A stretch of DNA of 64,000 bases from Sphingopyxis macrogoltabida (GTDB lineage: Bacteria; Pseudomonadota; Alphaproteobacteria; Sphingomonadales; Sphingomonadaceae). Made by a program: the position numbers and the translations under genes. This document shows positions 35,778-45,158 of the stretch, one piece after another (positions within the stretch are counted from its first letter, which is position 1; every line of letters starts with the position of its first letter). The stretch is from assembly GCF_001314325.1 (NCBI RefSeq), contig NZ_CP009429.1:2418501-2482500 (forward strand). The letters are read 5' to 3'. The notes below the pieces were generated by a model that was given only the letters and a program-made list of their open reading frames with translations, was not told the DNA's origin and ran no database searches.

Positions 35778-37190
35778 TCACTCACCTCCATAATAGCTGC
35801 CGCCGCGCAGGGCACGCTCGCGCCGTTCCAGCTCGTCGGGATCGATCGCCGCGCGCCAGCTCTGCTTGCCGTTGACCAGATCGGCGGCGCGCAGGACGAC
35901 CGGCTTGCCCGACGCTGGCGCGCCGATCACGTCGCGGATGCTGAGTTCGACGCGCGGCTCGGGATCGAAATGGAATTCGAGCAGCCCGAAATTTGCGCTG
36001 CGCACGAAAGGTTGGCGCAGCCGCACCTCGGGATGCTGGTCGACGAACTTCGGCGCCAGATATTGCGCCAGCCCCGAACTGACGAGGTCATAGAAATCAT
36101 AGCCGCCCTTGTCGGACCAGGGCACGCAATTGACCTCGCCCTGATGGACGTCGCCCGAAATGCCGAGGCAGCCGGCGATCTTCTCGTCGCGGATGAAGTC
36201 GAGGATCTCGTCCCGCTCGTGAAGATAGTTGGCCCAGCTATCGCCGTCCTTTTCGGCGAGCGTCCAGCCGGTGCCCGACACGAGAATCTTGAACACCGCC
36301 TTCGACGCCTTGAGCTCGCGCTTCAGCCACGCCTTCTGCCCGGCGCCGAGCATCGTCTTGGCGGGACCGTCGGGATGGTCGGGCGGATCGCGGTGATACC
36401 GTCCGTCGAGCATGAAGATATCGACCGGACCGAAGCTGTGGCGAAAGAAGATACCCGGCGTGTCGGCCGTTCCCCCCGGCGGGTTCGCCCACCAGCGCCG
36501 GAACAGCCGGTGCGTCATCTCCTTCACTACATTGTGGCGGTCGGAGTTGTTGTAACCGAAATCATGGTCGTCCCAGATCGCGAGCTGCGGCACCGACCGC
36601 AGCAGCGGCACCAGCGCCGAAACATTGCGCTGGCGCGAATAGAGCGCCGAATAAGCGGTCTCGCTGTCGCTGTCGGCATAGATATTGTCGCCGAGCCACA
36701 GGAACAGGTCGGGCTCCATCGCCGCGACCGCCTCGAACACCGGCTGTTCGGGGTAAAGCTGCACCCGCGCGCAGGAACCGAAGGCGATGCGGATCGGCCG
36801 CGGGCGGTCGGGCGCGGTCCGGGTACGGAACGGCAGCGGCAGGTTCCGGTCGTCGATGCCGTCGGTCTTGATCCGGTAATGATATTCGGTGTCGGGCTGA
36901 AGGCCCCTCACCTCGATTGCGGTGCACAGGTCGTTCTCCTGCGTCGCCGCAACCGCCGCCGTCGTCTTCGCATCGCTGAAATCGCGGCGCGTCGCATATT
37001 CGACCGCGACCCCGAACGCGCCGCTCGCACGCGACCAGACGGTGAAGCTGCCCGGGCTCGTCGCCCCGATCATCGGCCCGTCGAGCAGCCGCGGATAGCC
37101 GATCGCGGCGGCGTAGAGCCGGCGCGGCAATGCCGCGAGCAGGGCGAGCGTTCCCGTTCCCCAAAGGAGCTTGCGTCGTTCCATCATCAT
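35778..37190 (-). CDS. Alkaline phosphatase D family protein (PhoD-like)
   Basis: A 470-residue metallophosphoesterase of the PhoD family. The N-terminus (ERRKLLWGTGTLALLAAL) is a twin-arginine-type signal. A fibronectin-like PhoD_N domain follows (GATSPGSFTVWSRA), then the catalytic domain with GSCARVQ, LWLGDNIYADS, WDDHDFGYNN, SGDVHQGEVN and calcium/iron-ligand His/Asp residues. It would act in the periplasm as a phosphomono- or diesterase. Its place inside the inositol operon suggests it helps strip phosphate from inositol phosphates. Confidence 0.88.
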   Translation of the reverse strand: MMMERRKLLWGTGTLALLAALPRRLYAAAIGYPRLLDGPMIGATSPGSFTVWSRASGAFGVAVEYATRRDFSDAKTTAAVAATQENDLCTAIEVRGLQPDTEYHYRIKTDGIDDRNLPLPFRTRTAPDRPRPIRIAFGSCARVQLYPEQPVFEAVAAMEPDLFLWLGDNIYADSDSETAYSALYSRQRNVSALVPLLRSVPQLAIWDDHDFGYNNSDRHNVVKEMTHRLFRRWWANPPGGTADTPGIFFRHSFGPVDIFMLDGRYHRDPPDHPDGPAKTMLGAGQKAWLKRELKASKAVFKILVSGTGWTLAEKDGDSWANYLHERDEILDFIRDEKIAGCLGISGDVHQGEVNCVPWSDKGGYDFYDLVSSGLAQYLAPKFVDQHPEVRLRQPFVRSANFGLLEFHFDPEPRVELSIRDVIGAPASGKPVVLRAADLVNGKQSWRAAIDPDELERRERALRGGSYYGGE

Positions 37191-37225
37191 CCTGTCCCCA
37201 ATCGCGCCACGTCAGTCGCGCTGCC

Positions 37226-38560
37226 TCAGTCGCGCAGCTTCGTGTTCCACAATGTCGTCGCGAGCAAAGTCGCGACGATCGAGCAGCCGATCCAGAACCA
37301 GATCACCGGCTCGAAATCATAAATGCGTGTACTTCCCGTGACATGCATATTGGCGTCGATCAGCGCCCCCGACACCTGTTCCTGCACCGCCGCGCCGAGA
37401 TAGCTGAACACCCCGACCATCCCCAGCGCCGCGCCCGCGACGCGCTTCGGGCAGATGTCGATCGCGAACAGCCCGCCAAGCGAGGTGACCAGCCCGGTCA
37501 TGCCGAGCCCGAACAGGACCGCGCCGAGTAGCACCCAGCCATGCCCCTCCGGGCCATAGAAGAAGATCAGCAGGCCGATGATTTCGACCACCCCGAACAG
37601 CAAATTGGCGGGCGGCCGGCGCGCCCCGAAGAATTTGTCGGATATAAAACCGAAGGCCAGCGCCCCGGCGACCCCCGCCAGCGTGCTCGCGGTCAGCATC
37701 ACCCCCGCCTCGCCCAGCGAAAAGCCGCGCGCTTCCTGCAGATACAGGATGCCCCAACTGTTGATCGCATAGCGCGTCACATAATTGGCGGCGCTCGCCA
37801 GCGCGAGCACCCACACCGCCGGGATGGCAAGGATCGAAAGCTGCGTCGCGAACACGCCGCGCTCGGGCGCCCCTTCGGCGGGGGCCGCATAATGGTCGTT
37901 CCGCCAGTCGGCGACGGTCGGCAGACCCAGCGTGCGCGGGCGGTCGACCATCGCATAAAAGGCGGCGACCGCGGCGATCAGCGTCGCAATCCCCGGCCCC
38001 CAGAAACCCCAGTGCCAGCCGCCCGCCGCGACCAGCGCGGTGACGAGCGCGAAGGTCAGCCCCTCGCCGATCGAATGCGCGGTCGACCAGATGCCGTAAT
38101 AACGCCCGCGCTCGCGGTTCGAAAACCAGCTCGCCAGCGCGACGACGCACGACGGCGCGCCATAGCTCTGGAACCAGCCGTTCAATCCCCAGATCATCAC
38201 CGTGACCCAGAACACAGTCGAAAAGCCCATCGCGATATTGCACAGCGCCGACAGCACCAGCCCCGCCGCGAACAGCCGCTTCACATTGCTGTGGTCGGCG
38301 ACGAAGCCGTTGACCAGCTTGCCCGCAGCATAGGTATAGAAGAGCGCCGACCCGATCATGCCGAGTTCGAGCGGGGTGAAGATGCCCTGATCGATCAGCG
38401 GCTTCTTGACGATGTTGATCGCCAGCCGGCACATATAGCTGATCGCATAAGCGAGCGTGATCGCGGCGATGATCCGCATCCGGTAATGGCGGAACCGGCC
38501 GTCGATATCGCTGCCCGTATCGACCGGAACCTCGGGCCCAGCCGCGAAAAACTTCAGCAT
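37226..38560 (-). CDS. MFS transporter, organophosphate:phosphate antiporter (OPA, GlpT/UhpT-like)
   Basis: A 444-residue, 12-helix inner-membrane carrier. It resembles the OPA group: Arg45 in ISYMCRLAI and Arg263 in NYVTRYAINSWGILYL fall where GlpT has its two phosphate-binding arginines (Arg45 and Arg269). Such carriers exchange sugar phosphates or glycerol-3-phosphate for Pi. Set between iolB and phoD, and with no recognisable inositol symporter in the window, it may import an inositol phosphate. That assignment is inference. A GGGGAGAGGA ribosome site precedes it. Confidence 0.82.
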   Translation of the reverse strand: MLKFFAAGPEVPVDTGSDIDGRFRHYRMRIIAAITLAYAISYMCRLAINIVKKPLIDQGIFTPLELGMIGSALFYTYAAGKLVNGFVADHSNVKRLFAAGLVLSALCNIAMGFSTVFWVTVMIWGLNGWFQSYGAPSCVVALASWFSNRERGRYYGIWSTAHSIGEGLTFALVTALVAAGGWHWGFWGPGIATLIAAVAAFYAMVDRPRTLGLPTVADWRNDHYAAPAEGAPERGVFATQLSILAIPAVWVLALASAANYVTRYAINSWGILYLQEARGFSLGEAGVMLTASTLAGVAGALAFGFISDKFFGARRPPANLLFGVVEIIGLLIFFYGPEGHGWVLLGAVLFGLGMTGLVTSLGGLFAIDICPKRVAGAALGMVGVFSYLGAAVQEQVSGALIDANMHVTGSTRIYDFEPVIWFWIGCSIVATLLATTLWNTKLRD

Positions 38561-38586
38561 CGATCCTCTCCCCTCGACCTGTTTTT

Positions 38587-39378
38587 CTATTGGCGCACGA
38601 TCCAGTCGTGCGCGGGATCGTTGCGGAACACCCAGTTGCGCCGGGGGCCCGCCATCACGTTCAGATAATAAAGGTCATAGCCGTGCGGCGCGCCGACGGG
38701 GTGATAGCCGCGCGGTACCATCACGACGTCGCCGTCCTCGACCGCCATCGTTTCGTCGATGTCGCGCTCGTCGGTATAGACGCGCTGAAAGGCAAAGCCC
38801 TGCGGCGGCGACAGCCGGTGGTAATAGGTTTCCTCGAGGAAGGTTTCCTCAGGGAACGCGTCGCGGTCGTGCTTGTGCGGCGGATAGCTCGACCAGTGAC
38901 CGCCCGGCGTGATCACCTCGACGACCAGCAGGCTTTCGGCCTCGTCGGCGTCGGACAGGATATTGCGTACGTGCCGCGTGTTGGTGCCCTTGCCGCGCAC
39001 CTCGACCGCCTCCGACCGGATCAGCCGCACCGCCCCCGCGCCGGTGCCCGGCGCGGTGCAGATCGCGATTTCGGCGTCGGAGCCCGCCTCGATCGTGTAG
39101 CGATGCCCCGCGGGGACATAGACCGAGGACGCGGCGCCGTCGAACACCGTCGCGCGCCCGCCAATCCCCTCGAACCGCTCGCCGCCCGCGTCGACCGACA
39201 CCGTGCCGGTCAGCACGACGAGGCACGCCTCGCGCCCGTCCTCGACATGGTTGTAGCGCGCCCCTGCCGCCAGCCTGACGACGCGGAAGCCGACATATTT
39301 CCACCCCGCGCTGGCGGGCGTGATGTCGAGCAGCGTGCCATCGTCGTCGGGCGCATGCGGGCGGACGAGCAGCGACAT
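38587..39378 (-). CDS. iolB: 5-deoxy-glucuronate isomerase
   Basis: A 263-residue bicupin isomerase of inositol catabolism, converting 5-deoxy-glucuronate to 5-dehydro-2-deoxy-D-gluconate. Recognisable are LIRPHAPD-like LLVRPHAPDDDG, TPASAGWKYVGFRV, SYPPHKHDRD (metal His pair), ETYYHRL and VPRGYHPVGAPHGYDLYYLNVMAGP. The stop of iolE and this start share one base (TGATG), so translation is coupled. Confidence 0.95.
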   Translation of the reverse strand: MSLLVRPHAPDDDGTLLDITPASAGWKYVGFRVVRLAAGARYNHVEDGREACLVVLTGTVSVDAGGERFEGIGGRATVFDGAASSVYVPAGHRYTIEAGSDAEIAICTAPGTGAGAVRLIRSEAVEVRGKGTNTRHVRNILSDADEAESLLVVEVITPGGHWSSYPPHKHDRDAFPEETFLEETYYHRLSPPQGFAFQRVYTDERDIDETMAVEDGDVVMVPRGYHPVGAPHGYDLYYLNVMAGPRRNWVFRNDPAHDWIVRQ

Positions 39379-40271
39379 CAGACCAGCGCCTCCTCGCGCG
39401 CCAGCCGCTTCAGTGTGTCGAGCCCGAGCTGGCTATATTCGCGCGGGTTGGCGATCGCCGGGTCCTGTTCGGCCTCGATGACGATCCAGCCCGAATAATT
39501 CATGTCGGCGAGCGCGCGCATGAAGGGGGCATAATCATAATCGCCGTCGCCCGGCGCGGTGAACATGCCGCCGACGACGCCGTTGAGGAAGCTGGTGCCG
39601 TTCGCGAGAAACTCGTCATATTTGGCATTGCGGACGTCCTTGCAATGGACGTGGGTGACGCGCTCGGGGCGTGCCTTGATCACGTCGATCGGCTCGATCC
39701 CGCCGAACAGCGCGTGGCCCGTGTCGAGCACCAGCCCGACATGGTCGCCGGTCGCGTCGAAAAAGCGTTCGAGCTCATCCTTGGTCTCGACGATCGTGCC
39801 GAGATGATGGTGATAGGCGAAACGCAGCCCGCGATCGTTGATGAAACGCGCCACCGTGTTCAGCCGCTCACCGAACTGCTGCCAGTCGGCGGCGGGCAGC
39901 ACCGGGTGCGTGTCGAGCCGGCTGCCGTAACGGTCGCCGTGCACCGCGTTCGACGTCTCGGCGAGGATGAAGACGCTCGAATCCATATATTCGAGCAGCG
40001 CCAGATGCTTCGCCAGCGCGTCGATCTCGGCATCGGCATCGCGCACGAGCAGGTTCGACGAATACCAGCCGCCGACGATGTCGAGGCCGTACCCCGCCAT
40101 GATCGGCGCCAGCGCCTCGGGATCGCGCGGGAATTTGTTGCCCAGCTCAACCCCCTCGAACCCGATGTCGCGGACATCGGTCAGCAATTCGTCGAGCCTC
40201 GTGTCGCCACCCAGCTCGCGCATATCGTCGTTGCACCAGGCAATCGGGCTCACACCCCAGCGGATCGTCAT
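39378..40271 (-). CDS. iolE: Myo-inosose-2 dehydratase
   Basis: A 297-residue TIM-barrel dehydratase acting on 2-keto-myo-inositol. The N-terminal WGVSPIAWCNDDM is diagnostic. Metal ligands lie in FAYHHHLGTIVET, LVLDTGHALFGG and THVHCKD. It overlaps iolD by 4 bases and iolB by one base. Confidence 0.95.
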   Translation of the reverse strand: MTIRWGVSPIAWCNDDMRELGGDTRLDELLTDVRDIGFEGVELGNKFPRDPEALAPIMAGYGLDIVGGWYSSNLLVRDADAEIDALAKHLALLEYMDSSVFILAETSNAVHGDRYGSRLDTHPVLPAADWQQFGERLNTVARFINDRGLRFAYHHHLGTIVETKDELERFFDATGDHVGLVLDTGHALFGGIEPIDVIKARPERVTHVHCKDVRNAKYDEFLANGTSFLNGVVGGMFTAPGDGDYDYAPFMRALADMNYSGWIVIEAEQDPAIANPREYSQLGLDTLKRLAREEALV

Positions 40272-42103
40272 GTCCTCTCTCCCTTGATCTTGTCGTCATA
40301 GGCGCGGCGCGCCGCCTGCACTTCGGCGCGACCCGACACTTCGGGCACCGCGACGTCCCACCAGTGCCCGCCCGCTTCGGTCGTGATCATCGGATCGGTA
40401 TCGATGACGATCACATAGCTTGTGTCGGACGCCTTCGCCCGCCCCAGCGCACTTTCCAGCCCGGCAATCCCGTCGACCTTTTCGGCCGCCGCGCCGAGGC
40501 TCCGCGCATGCGCCGCGAAATCGATCTCGGGCAGCGTCGCATGCGCCGCGTCGGCGAGCAGATTGTTGAACGGCCGCCCGCCGGTCCCTTGCTGCAACCG
40601 GTTGATGCAGCCGTAACCGCGATTGTCGAGCAAGATGACGGTGATTTTCTGCCCCAGCATCACCGAGGTCGCGAGCTCCGAATTGAGCATCAGATAGCTG
40701 CCGTCGCCGACCATCACTATGACGTCGCGCGCCGGGTCGGCCATCTTGACCCCCAGCCCGCCGGCGATCTCGTATCCCATGCACGAAAAGCCATATTCGA
40801 CATGATAGCCGCCGGGCCGGTGGCTCCGCCACAGCTTGTGGAGTTCGCCCGGCAGCCCGCCCGCGGCGCACACCACGGTCGCATCGTCCCCCGCCTGCCG
40901 CCACACCGCGCCGATGACCTGCGCGTCGGACGGCAACGTCTCGCCCGGTGCGGTCGCCGCGTCCCACGCCTTGTTCCATTCGGCGACCGCGCCGCGGTTC
41001 GCCTCGCGCCACGCCGCATCGACCTGCCATCCGCCCAGCGCTTCGGCGAGCGCCTCGAGTATCTCGCGCGCGTCGCCGACGACCGCCTCGGCCTCCTGCT
41101 TGATCGCATCGGGCGCCGCGACATTGATCTGGACCAGCCGCTTGCCCGCGAACAGGGTCCGCGACCCGGTGGTGAAATCCTGCAACCGCGTCCCGACCCC
41201 GACGATCAGGTCGGCGGCTTCGGCGGCGGCATTGGCCGCGCTCGTCCCCGTCACCCCGATGCTGCCGAGCGCTTGGCGGTGATCCCACGCCAGCGCGCCC
41301 TTCCCCGCCTGCGTCTCGGCGACCGGAAGGCCGGTCGCGGCGGCAAGCTCGGCCAGCACCGTCTCGGCGCCTGCATACAGCACCCCGCCGCCCGCGACGA
41401 TCAGCGGCGCCTTCGCGCCCCGAACCGCGGCAACGAGCGCGTCGAGTTCGGCGCGATCGGGGCGCGGCCGCCGCTGACGCCACACCCGCGGCGCAAAGAA
41501 GCCCACCGGATAGTCATACGCCTCGGCCTGCACGTCCTGGCACAGCGCGAGCGTCACCGGCCCGCACAGCGCCGGGTCGGTGAGCACGCCCATCGCGCGC
41601 GGCAGCGCGTCAATTATCTGCTCGGGACGCGTGATCCGGTCGAAATAGCGCGACACCGGGCGGAAACAGTCGTTGGCGCCTACCGTCGCGTCGCCGAAAT
41701 CCTCGATCTGCTGGAGCACCGGGTCGGGTCGGCGGCTCGCATAGACGTCGCCGGGCAGGAACAGCACCGGCAGCCGGTTGACGTGCGCCAGCGCCGCCGC
41801 GGTCACCATGTTCGTCGCGCCGGGGCCGATCGAGGTCGTGCACGCCATCGCGCGCTGCCGCCGGCTCGCCTTGGCAAAGGCGATCGCGGCGTGCGCCATG
41901 CCCTGCTCATTATGGGCGCGCCAGGTCGGCAGCGCCGCTTCCATCCCCGCCAGCGCCTCGCCCATGCCTGCGACATTGCCATGGCCGAAGATCGCCCACA
42001 TGCCCGCAAAATAGGGCAGCTCTATACCATCGATCTCGACCCGCTGCGCCGCGAGCCAGCGCGACAGCGCCTGTGCCATCGTCAATCGCACCGTATCGCT
42101 CAT
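40268..42103 (-). CDS. iolD: 3D-(3,5/4)-trihydroxycyclohexane-1,2-dione acylhydrolase
   Basis: A 611-residue TPP-dependent ring-opening hydrolase of the acetolactate-synthase superfamily. The N-terminal MAQALSRWLAAQRVEIDG, GHGNVAGMGEAL and GMAHAAIAFAKA are IolD-like. The TPP motif GDGSYLMLNSELATSVML ends with the conserved Asn region (ILLDNRGYGCINRLQ). The ATG at 42103 overlaps the iolC stop; a longer open frame upstream lies within iolC and is rejected. Confidence 0.94.
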   Translation of the reverse strand: MSDTVRLTMAQALSRWLAAQRVEIDGIELPYFAGMWAIFGHGNVAGMGEALAGMEAALPTWRAHNEQGMAHAAIAFAKASRRQRAMACTTSIGPGATNMVTAAALAHVNRLPVLFLPGDVYASRRPDPVLQQIEDFGDATVGANDCFRPVSRYFDRITRPEQIIDALPRAMGVLTDPALCGPVTLALCQDVQAEAYDYPVGFFAPRVWRQRRPRPDRAELDALVAAVRGAKAPLIVAGGGVLYAGAETVLAELAAATGLPVAETQAGKGALAWDHRQALGSIGVTGTSAANAAAEAADLIVGVGTRLQDFTTGSRTLFAGKRLVQINVAAPDAIKQEAEAVVGDAREILEALAEALGGWQVDAAWREANRGAVAEWNKAWDAATAPGETLPSDAQVIGAVWRQAGDDATVVCAAGGLPGELHKLWRSHRPGGYHVEYGFSCMGYEIAGGLGVKMADPARDVIVMVGDGSYLMLNSELATSVMLGQKITVILLDNRGYGCINRLQQGTGGRPFNNLLADAAHATLPEIDFAAHARSLGAAAEKVDGIAGLESALGRAKASDTSYVIVIDTDPMITTEAGGHWWDVAVPEVSGRAEVQAARRAYDDKIKGERT

Positions 42104-44040
42104 GCTGCCTCCCGCGCCCGGCGCGCCTCGCGCCAGCCGTCGGCGAGGACACGCAGATTTTCGCCCAGCGCCCCGATCGCCGCCTCGTCGTCGATCGCAC
42201 CCGCCAGCCACTGCTGCGCGACATCCTGAAAGATCGTGCGCCCGACCGCAAATCCCTTGACCAGCGTAAAGGGCGCCGCGGCGACGATCCCCGCCAGCAC
42301 CTCGTCCTGCGGTGCCGACAGGCCGAGCAGCACGATGCCGCGGCACAGCGGATCGTGGCGCAGGATCGCCGCCTCGCTCGCCGCCCAGGCGGCGGCGTCG
42401 GTCGTCGGTTCGAGCTTCCACCAGTCGGGATAGATGCCCAGCGAATAGACATGGTCGATGACCGAGGCGATCGTCCCGCTGTTCACCGGCCCGTGTTTCG
42501 AGGCGATGATTTCGAGCAGGAACTCATGCCGCGTCCGCCGGCAGGCGTCGAACAGCCGCAATATCTGCCGGTCCTGCGCCGCGCGCATCTCGGCATCGTC
42601 GTCGGGGTGATAGAAGACGAGGCATTTGACGACATGGTTCGTCGGCCAGTCGCGCAAGGTCATGCCGACATCGGGCGATCCCTCGAAGCGCAGCGGGCGT
42701 GACCCCGGCACCTCGATCGGCCGCCCGATCCAGTAAGGATGATCCGCCGCCGCCTCCAGCGCGCGCGCGCCGAAGCGGCCGTCGAGCAGCACACCATAGC
42801 AGGGATCGCCCGCGGCCAGCCGGTGCAGCGCTTCGAGCGCCAGATTCTTGAAATGATGGACGCGCGCCTCATCGACTTCGCCGAGCTCGGCGAGCAGGTC
42901 GTCGAACTGGCTGCGATGGTCGATCGCCAGCACGGTCAGCTCGTCGCGCTCGCCCTGCCGGTTCGTCGACCAGTGCAATTGCTCCAGCTCGGCGCTCTCG
43001 CGCAGCCGGTGCGGCCATTGTCCGGCCAGAAAATGCTGCAATTCCTCCCACGATGCCATCGCCGGGGCGCAGCCGTGCCGCGACACCACCAGCGCACCGC
43101 AGGCATTGGCGATCTCGCAGCATTTTTCGAGCGGCATGTCCTTCAGCCAGCCGCGCAGGAAACCCGCCATGAAGGCGTCGCCCGCGCCGAGCACGTTGAA
43201 CACCTCGATCGGAAAGCCGCGCCCGACCACCCCGTCGTCGAGCGACGCCGGAATCGCGCCCGGAAAGGCGGCGCAGCCCTCGGCGCCGCGCTTGCAGACG
43301 AGCAGCGCTTCACTCTTTTCCCGGATCGCGCGCAGGGCCGCCAGCGTGTCGGTCGAGCCGCCGAGGATATGGATTTCCTCCTCGGTGCCGACGATCAGGT
43401 CGCACAGCGGCAGGACGCGCTGCAGCGCTTCGGTCACCCCGCTATCGGCGACGAAACGGTCCTCGCCATTGTCCTTGCCCGCGAGGCCCCACAGCACCGG
43501 GCGATAGTCGATATCGAAAACGACGCGTCCGCCCGCCGCCTTCATCAGCGTCGCCGCCGTCAGGCTCGCCGCGAACACGCCGGGCTGCGACAGATGCGTG
43601 CCGTTGATCAGCAGCGCGCCGGCCGAGGCGATGAAATCGGGGTCGATATCGTCGGCGACGAGCGCCATGTCGGCGCAGTTCTCGCGGTAGAAGATCAGCG
43701 GAAAAGTGTCAGGGTCGCGGATACCGAGGAACACCAGCGCGGTCAGCCGGTCGGGGTCGGACAGGACGCCACGCGTCGACACACCCTCGCGTTTCAGTTC
43801 CTCGACGATGAAGCGCCCGAAATGGTCGGCGCCGACGCGGGTGATCAGCCCCGCCTTCAGCCCCAGCCGCGACGCGCCGATGGCGGTATTCGTCGGGCTG
43901 CCGCCGATATATTTGGCGAAACTCGCCATATCTTCCAGCCGGCCGCCGATCTGCTCACCATAAAGATCGATCCCCGCCCGCCCCAGCGTGACGATATCCA
44001 ACCGGCATTCCCCGCCCGCCTCATGCCCTTGTTGCGCCAT
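42100..44040 (-). CDS. iolC: Bifunctional 5-dehydro-2-deoxygluconokinase / DUF2090 aldolase-like protein
   Basis: About 646 residues in two parts. The first 320 or so form a PfkB-family kinase (LDIVTLGRAGIDLYGEQIGG, then NVLGAGDAFMAGFLRGW with the catalytic Asp). The remaining 300 form a DUF2090 domain (VLAIDHRSQFDDL, YGVLLDGRFG, WKLEPTT) that resembles IolJ-type class I aldolases. The fusion probably phosphorylates 5-dehydro-2-deoxygluconate and then splits the product. The start may be ATG 44040 (GGAAAG upstream) or ATG 44055. First gene of the iol operon, following rpiR. Confidence 0.9.
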   Translation of the reverse strand: MAQQGHEAGGECRLDIVTLGRAGIDLYGEQIGGRLEDMASFAKYIGGSPTNTAIGASRLGLKAGLITRVGADHFGRFIVEELKREGVSTRGVLSDPDRLTALVFLGIRDPDTFPLIFYRENCADMALVADDIDPDFIASAGALLINGTHLSQPGVFAASLTAATLMKAAGGRVVFDIDYRPVLWGLAGKDNGEDRFVADSGVTEALQRVLPLCDLIVGTEEEIHILGGSTDTLAALRAIREKSEALLVCKRGAEGCAAFPGAIPASLDDGVVGRGFPIEVFNVLGAGDAFMAGFLRGWLKDMPLEKCCEIANACGALVVSRHGCAPAMASWEELQHFLAGQWPHRLRESAELEQLHWSTNRQGERDELTVLAIDHRSQFDDLLAELGEVDEARVHHFKNLALEALHRLAAGDPCYGVLLDGRFGARALEAAADHPYWIGRPIEVPGSRPLRFEGSPDVGMTLRDWPTNHVVKCLVFYHPDDDAEMRAAQDRQILRLFDACRRTRHEFLLEIIASKHGPVNSGTIASVIDHVYSLGIYPDWWKLEPTTDAAAWAASEAAILRHDPLCRGIVLLGLSAPQDEVLAGIVAAAPFTLVKGFAVGRTIFQDVAQQWLAGAIDDEAAIGALGENLRVLADGWREARRAREAA

Positions 44041-44068
44041 CGCTTTCCAGACCATCCTTCCTTGATCT

Positions 44069-44141
44069 GTAACGCATATTCCACTTTTAGAATGTTTGCA
44101 ACATATGTTTCAGGATGGCGTGAAAATGGAATGCCCGTTCA
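44069..44141. promoter_or_regulatory. Cluster of GGAA-N6-TT-type dyads between rpiR and iolC
   Basis: On the minus strand GGAATATGCGTTAC (44082-44069) and GAAACATATGTTGC (44111-44098, centred on the palindrome AACATATGTT), and on the plus strand GGAATGCCCGTTCA (44128-44141). All fit a relaxed IolR-type operator. They suggest a separate regulated promoter for iolC-D-E-B and the genes beyond. Confidence 0.45.
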
Positions 44142-45017
44142 CGTACCCACATTGTCGCGCGCCTTGCCGTCGGTGCGCGTCGCCTCGAAGGCGAAATTGA
44201 TCACCAGCGCCTGCGCAAGACACATCGATGCCGACAGCGAGCGGAACTTGCGCACCTCGGCCTCGCGAATCTGCAGCACATGCTCGGCGGGCTTGGCGAC
44301 CGGGCTGACCAGACTGTCGCTGATCGCGAGCACCTTGCCGCCATTGGCCCTCGCCGCATTGACCACCGCGACCGTCTCCTCGGAATAGGGGTGAAAGCTG
44401 ATCGCGACGAGCAGGTCGCCGGGTCCGATCGCATGCGCCTGCTGCACCCCGAGCCCGCCGACCCCGTCGACGAAGACGGTGCGCTTGCCCGCCTGGAGCA
44501 GCGAGTAGGCGATGTAGGACGCGACCGGGAACGACCGGCGAAAACCCGTCACATGCACCGTATCGGCTGCCATCAACAGGTCGACCGCCGCGCGCATGTC
44601 GGCGCCGCTGACTGTCTGGAGCAGGTTCTGGATCGCGAGGCTGTTGCCCTCGACGAATTCGGACAGCAGGTTCGCAGGCTCGGCGTCCTGCGCGCTCGTC
44701 GCCTCGTCGAGCTGACGGACGCGCTCCGAATAGCCGAGCGCGGCATTGTTGCTGAGCAGCCCGTCGCGGAACAGCCGCTGCATCTGGCTCGCCCCCTCGA
44801 ACCCGAAACTCTTGGCAAAGCGCACGATGGCCGACGGCTGGACGCCGCAGCGATCGGCGATCACCGCCAGCGTTTCGAGCGCGATATCGTTGGGCTCGTC
44901 GAGGATATAGCGCGCGATCTGCTTGAGCCGCTTGCTCAGCGTCTCGTATCGGCTCACGATCTCGGCGCGCAATTCTTCCGCCGAACTGGGGGCGGTCTGG
45001 ATGTCGGTCAAATTCAT
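44139..45017 (-). CDS. RpiR family regulator (IolR-like)
   Basis: A 292-residue MurR/RpiR regulator. The N-terminal HTH_6 domain (ETLAVIADRCGVQPSAIVRFAKSFG) is followed by a C-terminal SIS sugar-phosphate-binding domain (VHVTGFRRSFPVASYIAYSL, LLVAISFHPYSEETV). In rhizobia a protein of this family (IolR) represses inositol genes and responds to a pathway intermediate. Location between iolC and the divergent iolG, with dyads on both sides, makes this the locus regulator. Confidence 0.88.
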   Translation of the reverse strand: MNLTDIQTAPSSAEELRAEIVSRYETLSKRLKQIARYILDEPNDIALETLAVIADRCGVQPSAIVRFAKSFGFEGASQMQRLFRDGLLSNNAALGYSERVRQLDEATSAQDAEPANLLSEFVEGNSLAIQNLLQTVSGADMRAAVDLLMAADTVHVTGFRRSFPVASYIAYSLLQAGKRTVFVDGVGGLGVQQAHAIGPGDLLVAISFHPYSEETVAVVNAARANGGKVLAISDSLVSPVAKPAEHVLQIREAEVRKFRSLSASMCLAQALVINFAFEATRTDGKARDNVGT

Positions 45018-45042
45018 TCTCCCCCGCTGATCCGGAAAAAAC

Positions 45043-45116
45043 GGAATATCTGTTCAAAACTTGTAACGCAACTATCGCCCTGCCGCATTTTCCACGCTAT
45101 AGAATATATGTTCCAC
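45043..45116. promoter_or_regulatory. IolR-type operator candidates in the rpiR-iolG divergent region
   Basis: GGAATATCTGTTCA (45043-45056) and AGAATATATGTTCC (45101-45114). The second, with flanks, reads ATAGAATATATGTTCCAC and matches 16 of 18 positions with ATAGAATATATCTTGCAC at 49368-49385 before the TonB receptor gene. A TGGAACA half-site follows at 45129. Confidence 0.55.
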
Positions 45117-45158
45117 TCATTAACAACATGGAACAGAGTTTGAACCAGAGAGGCTTTC

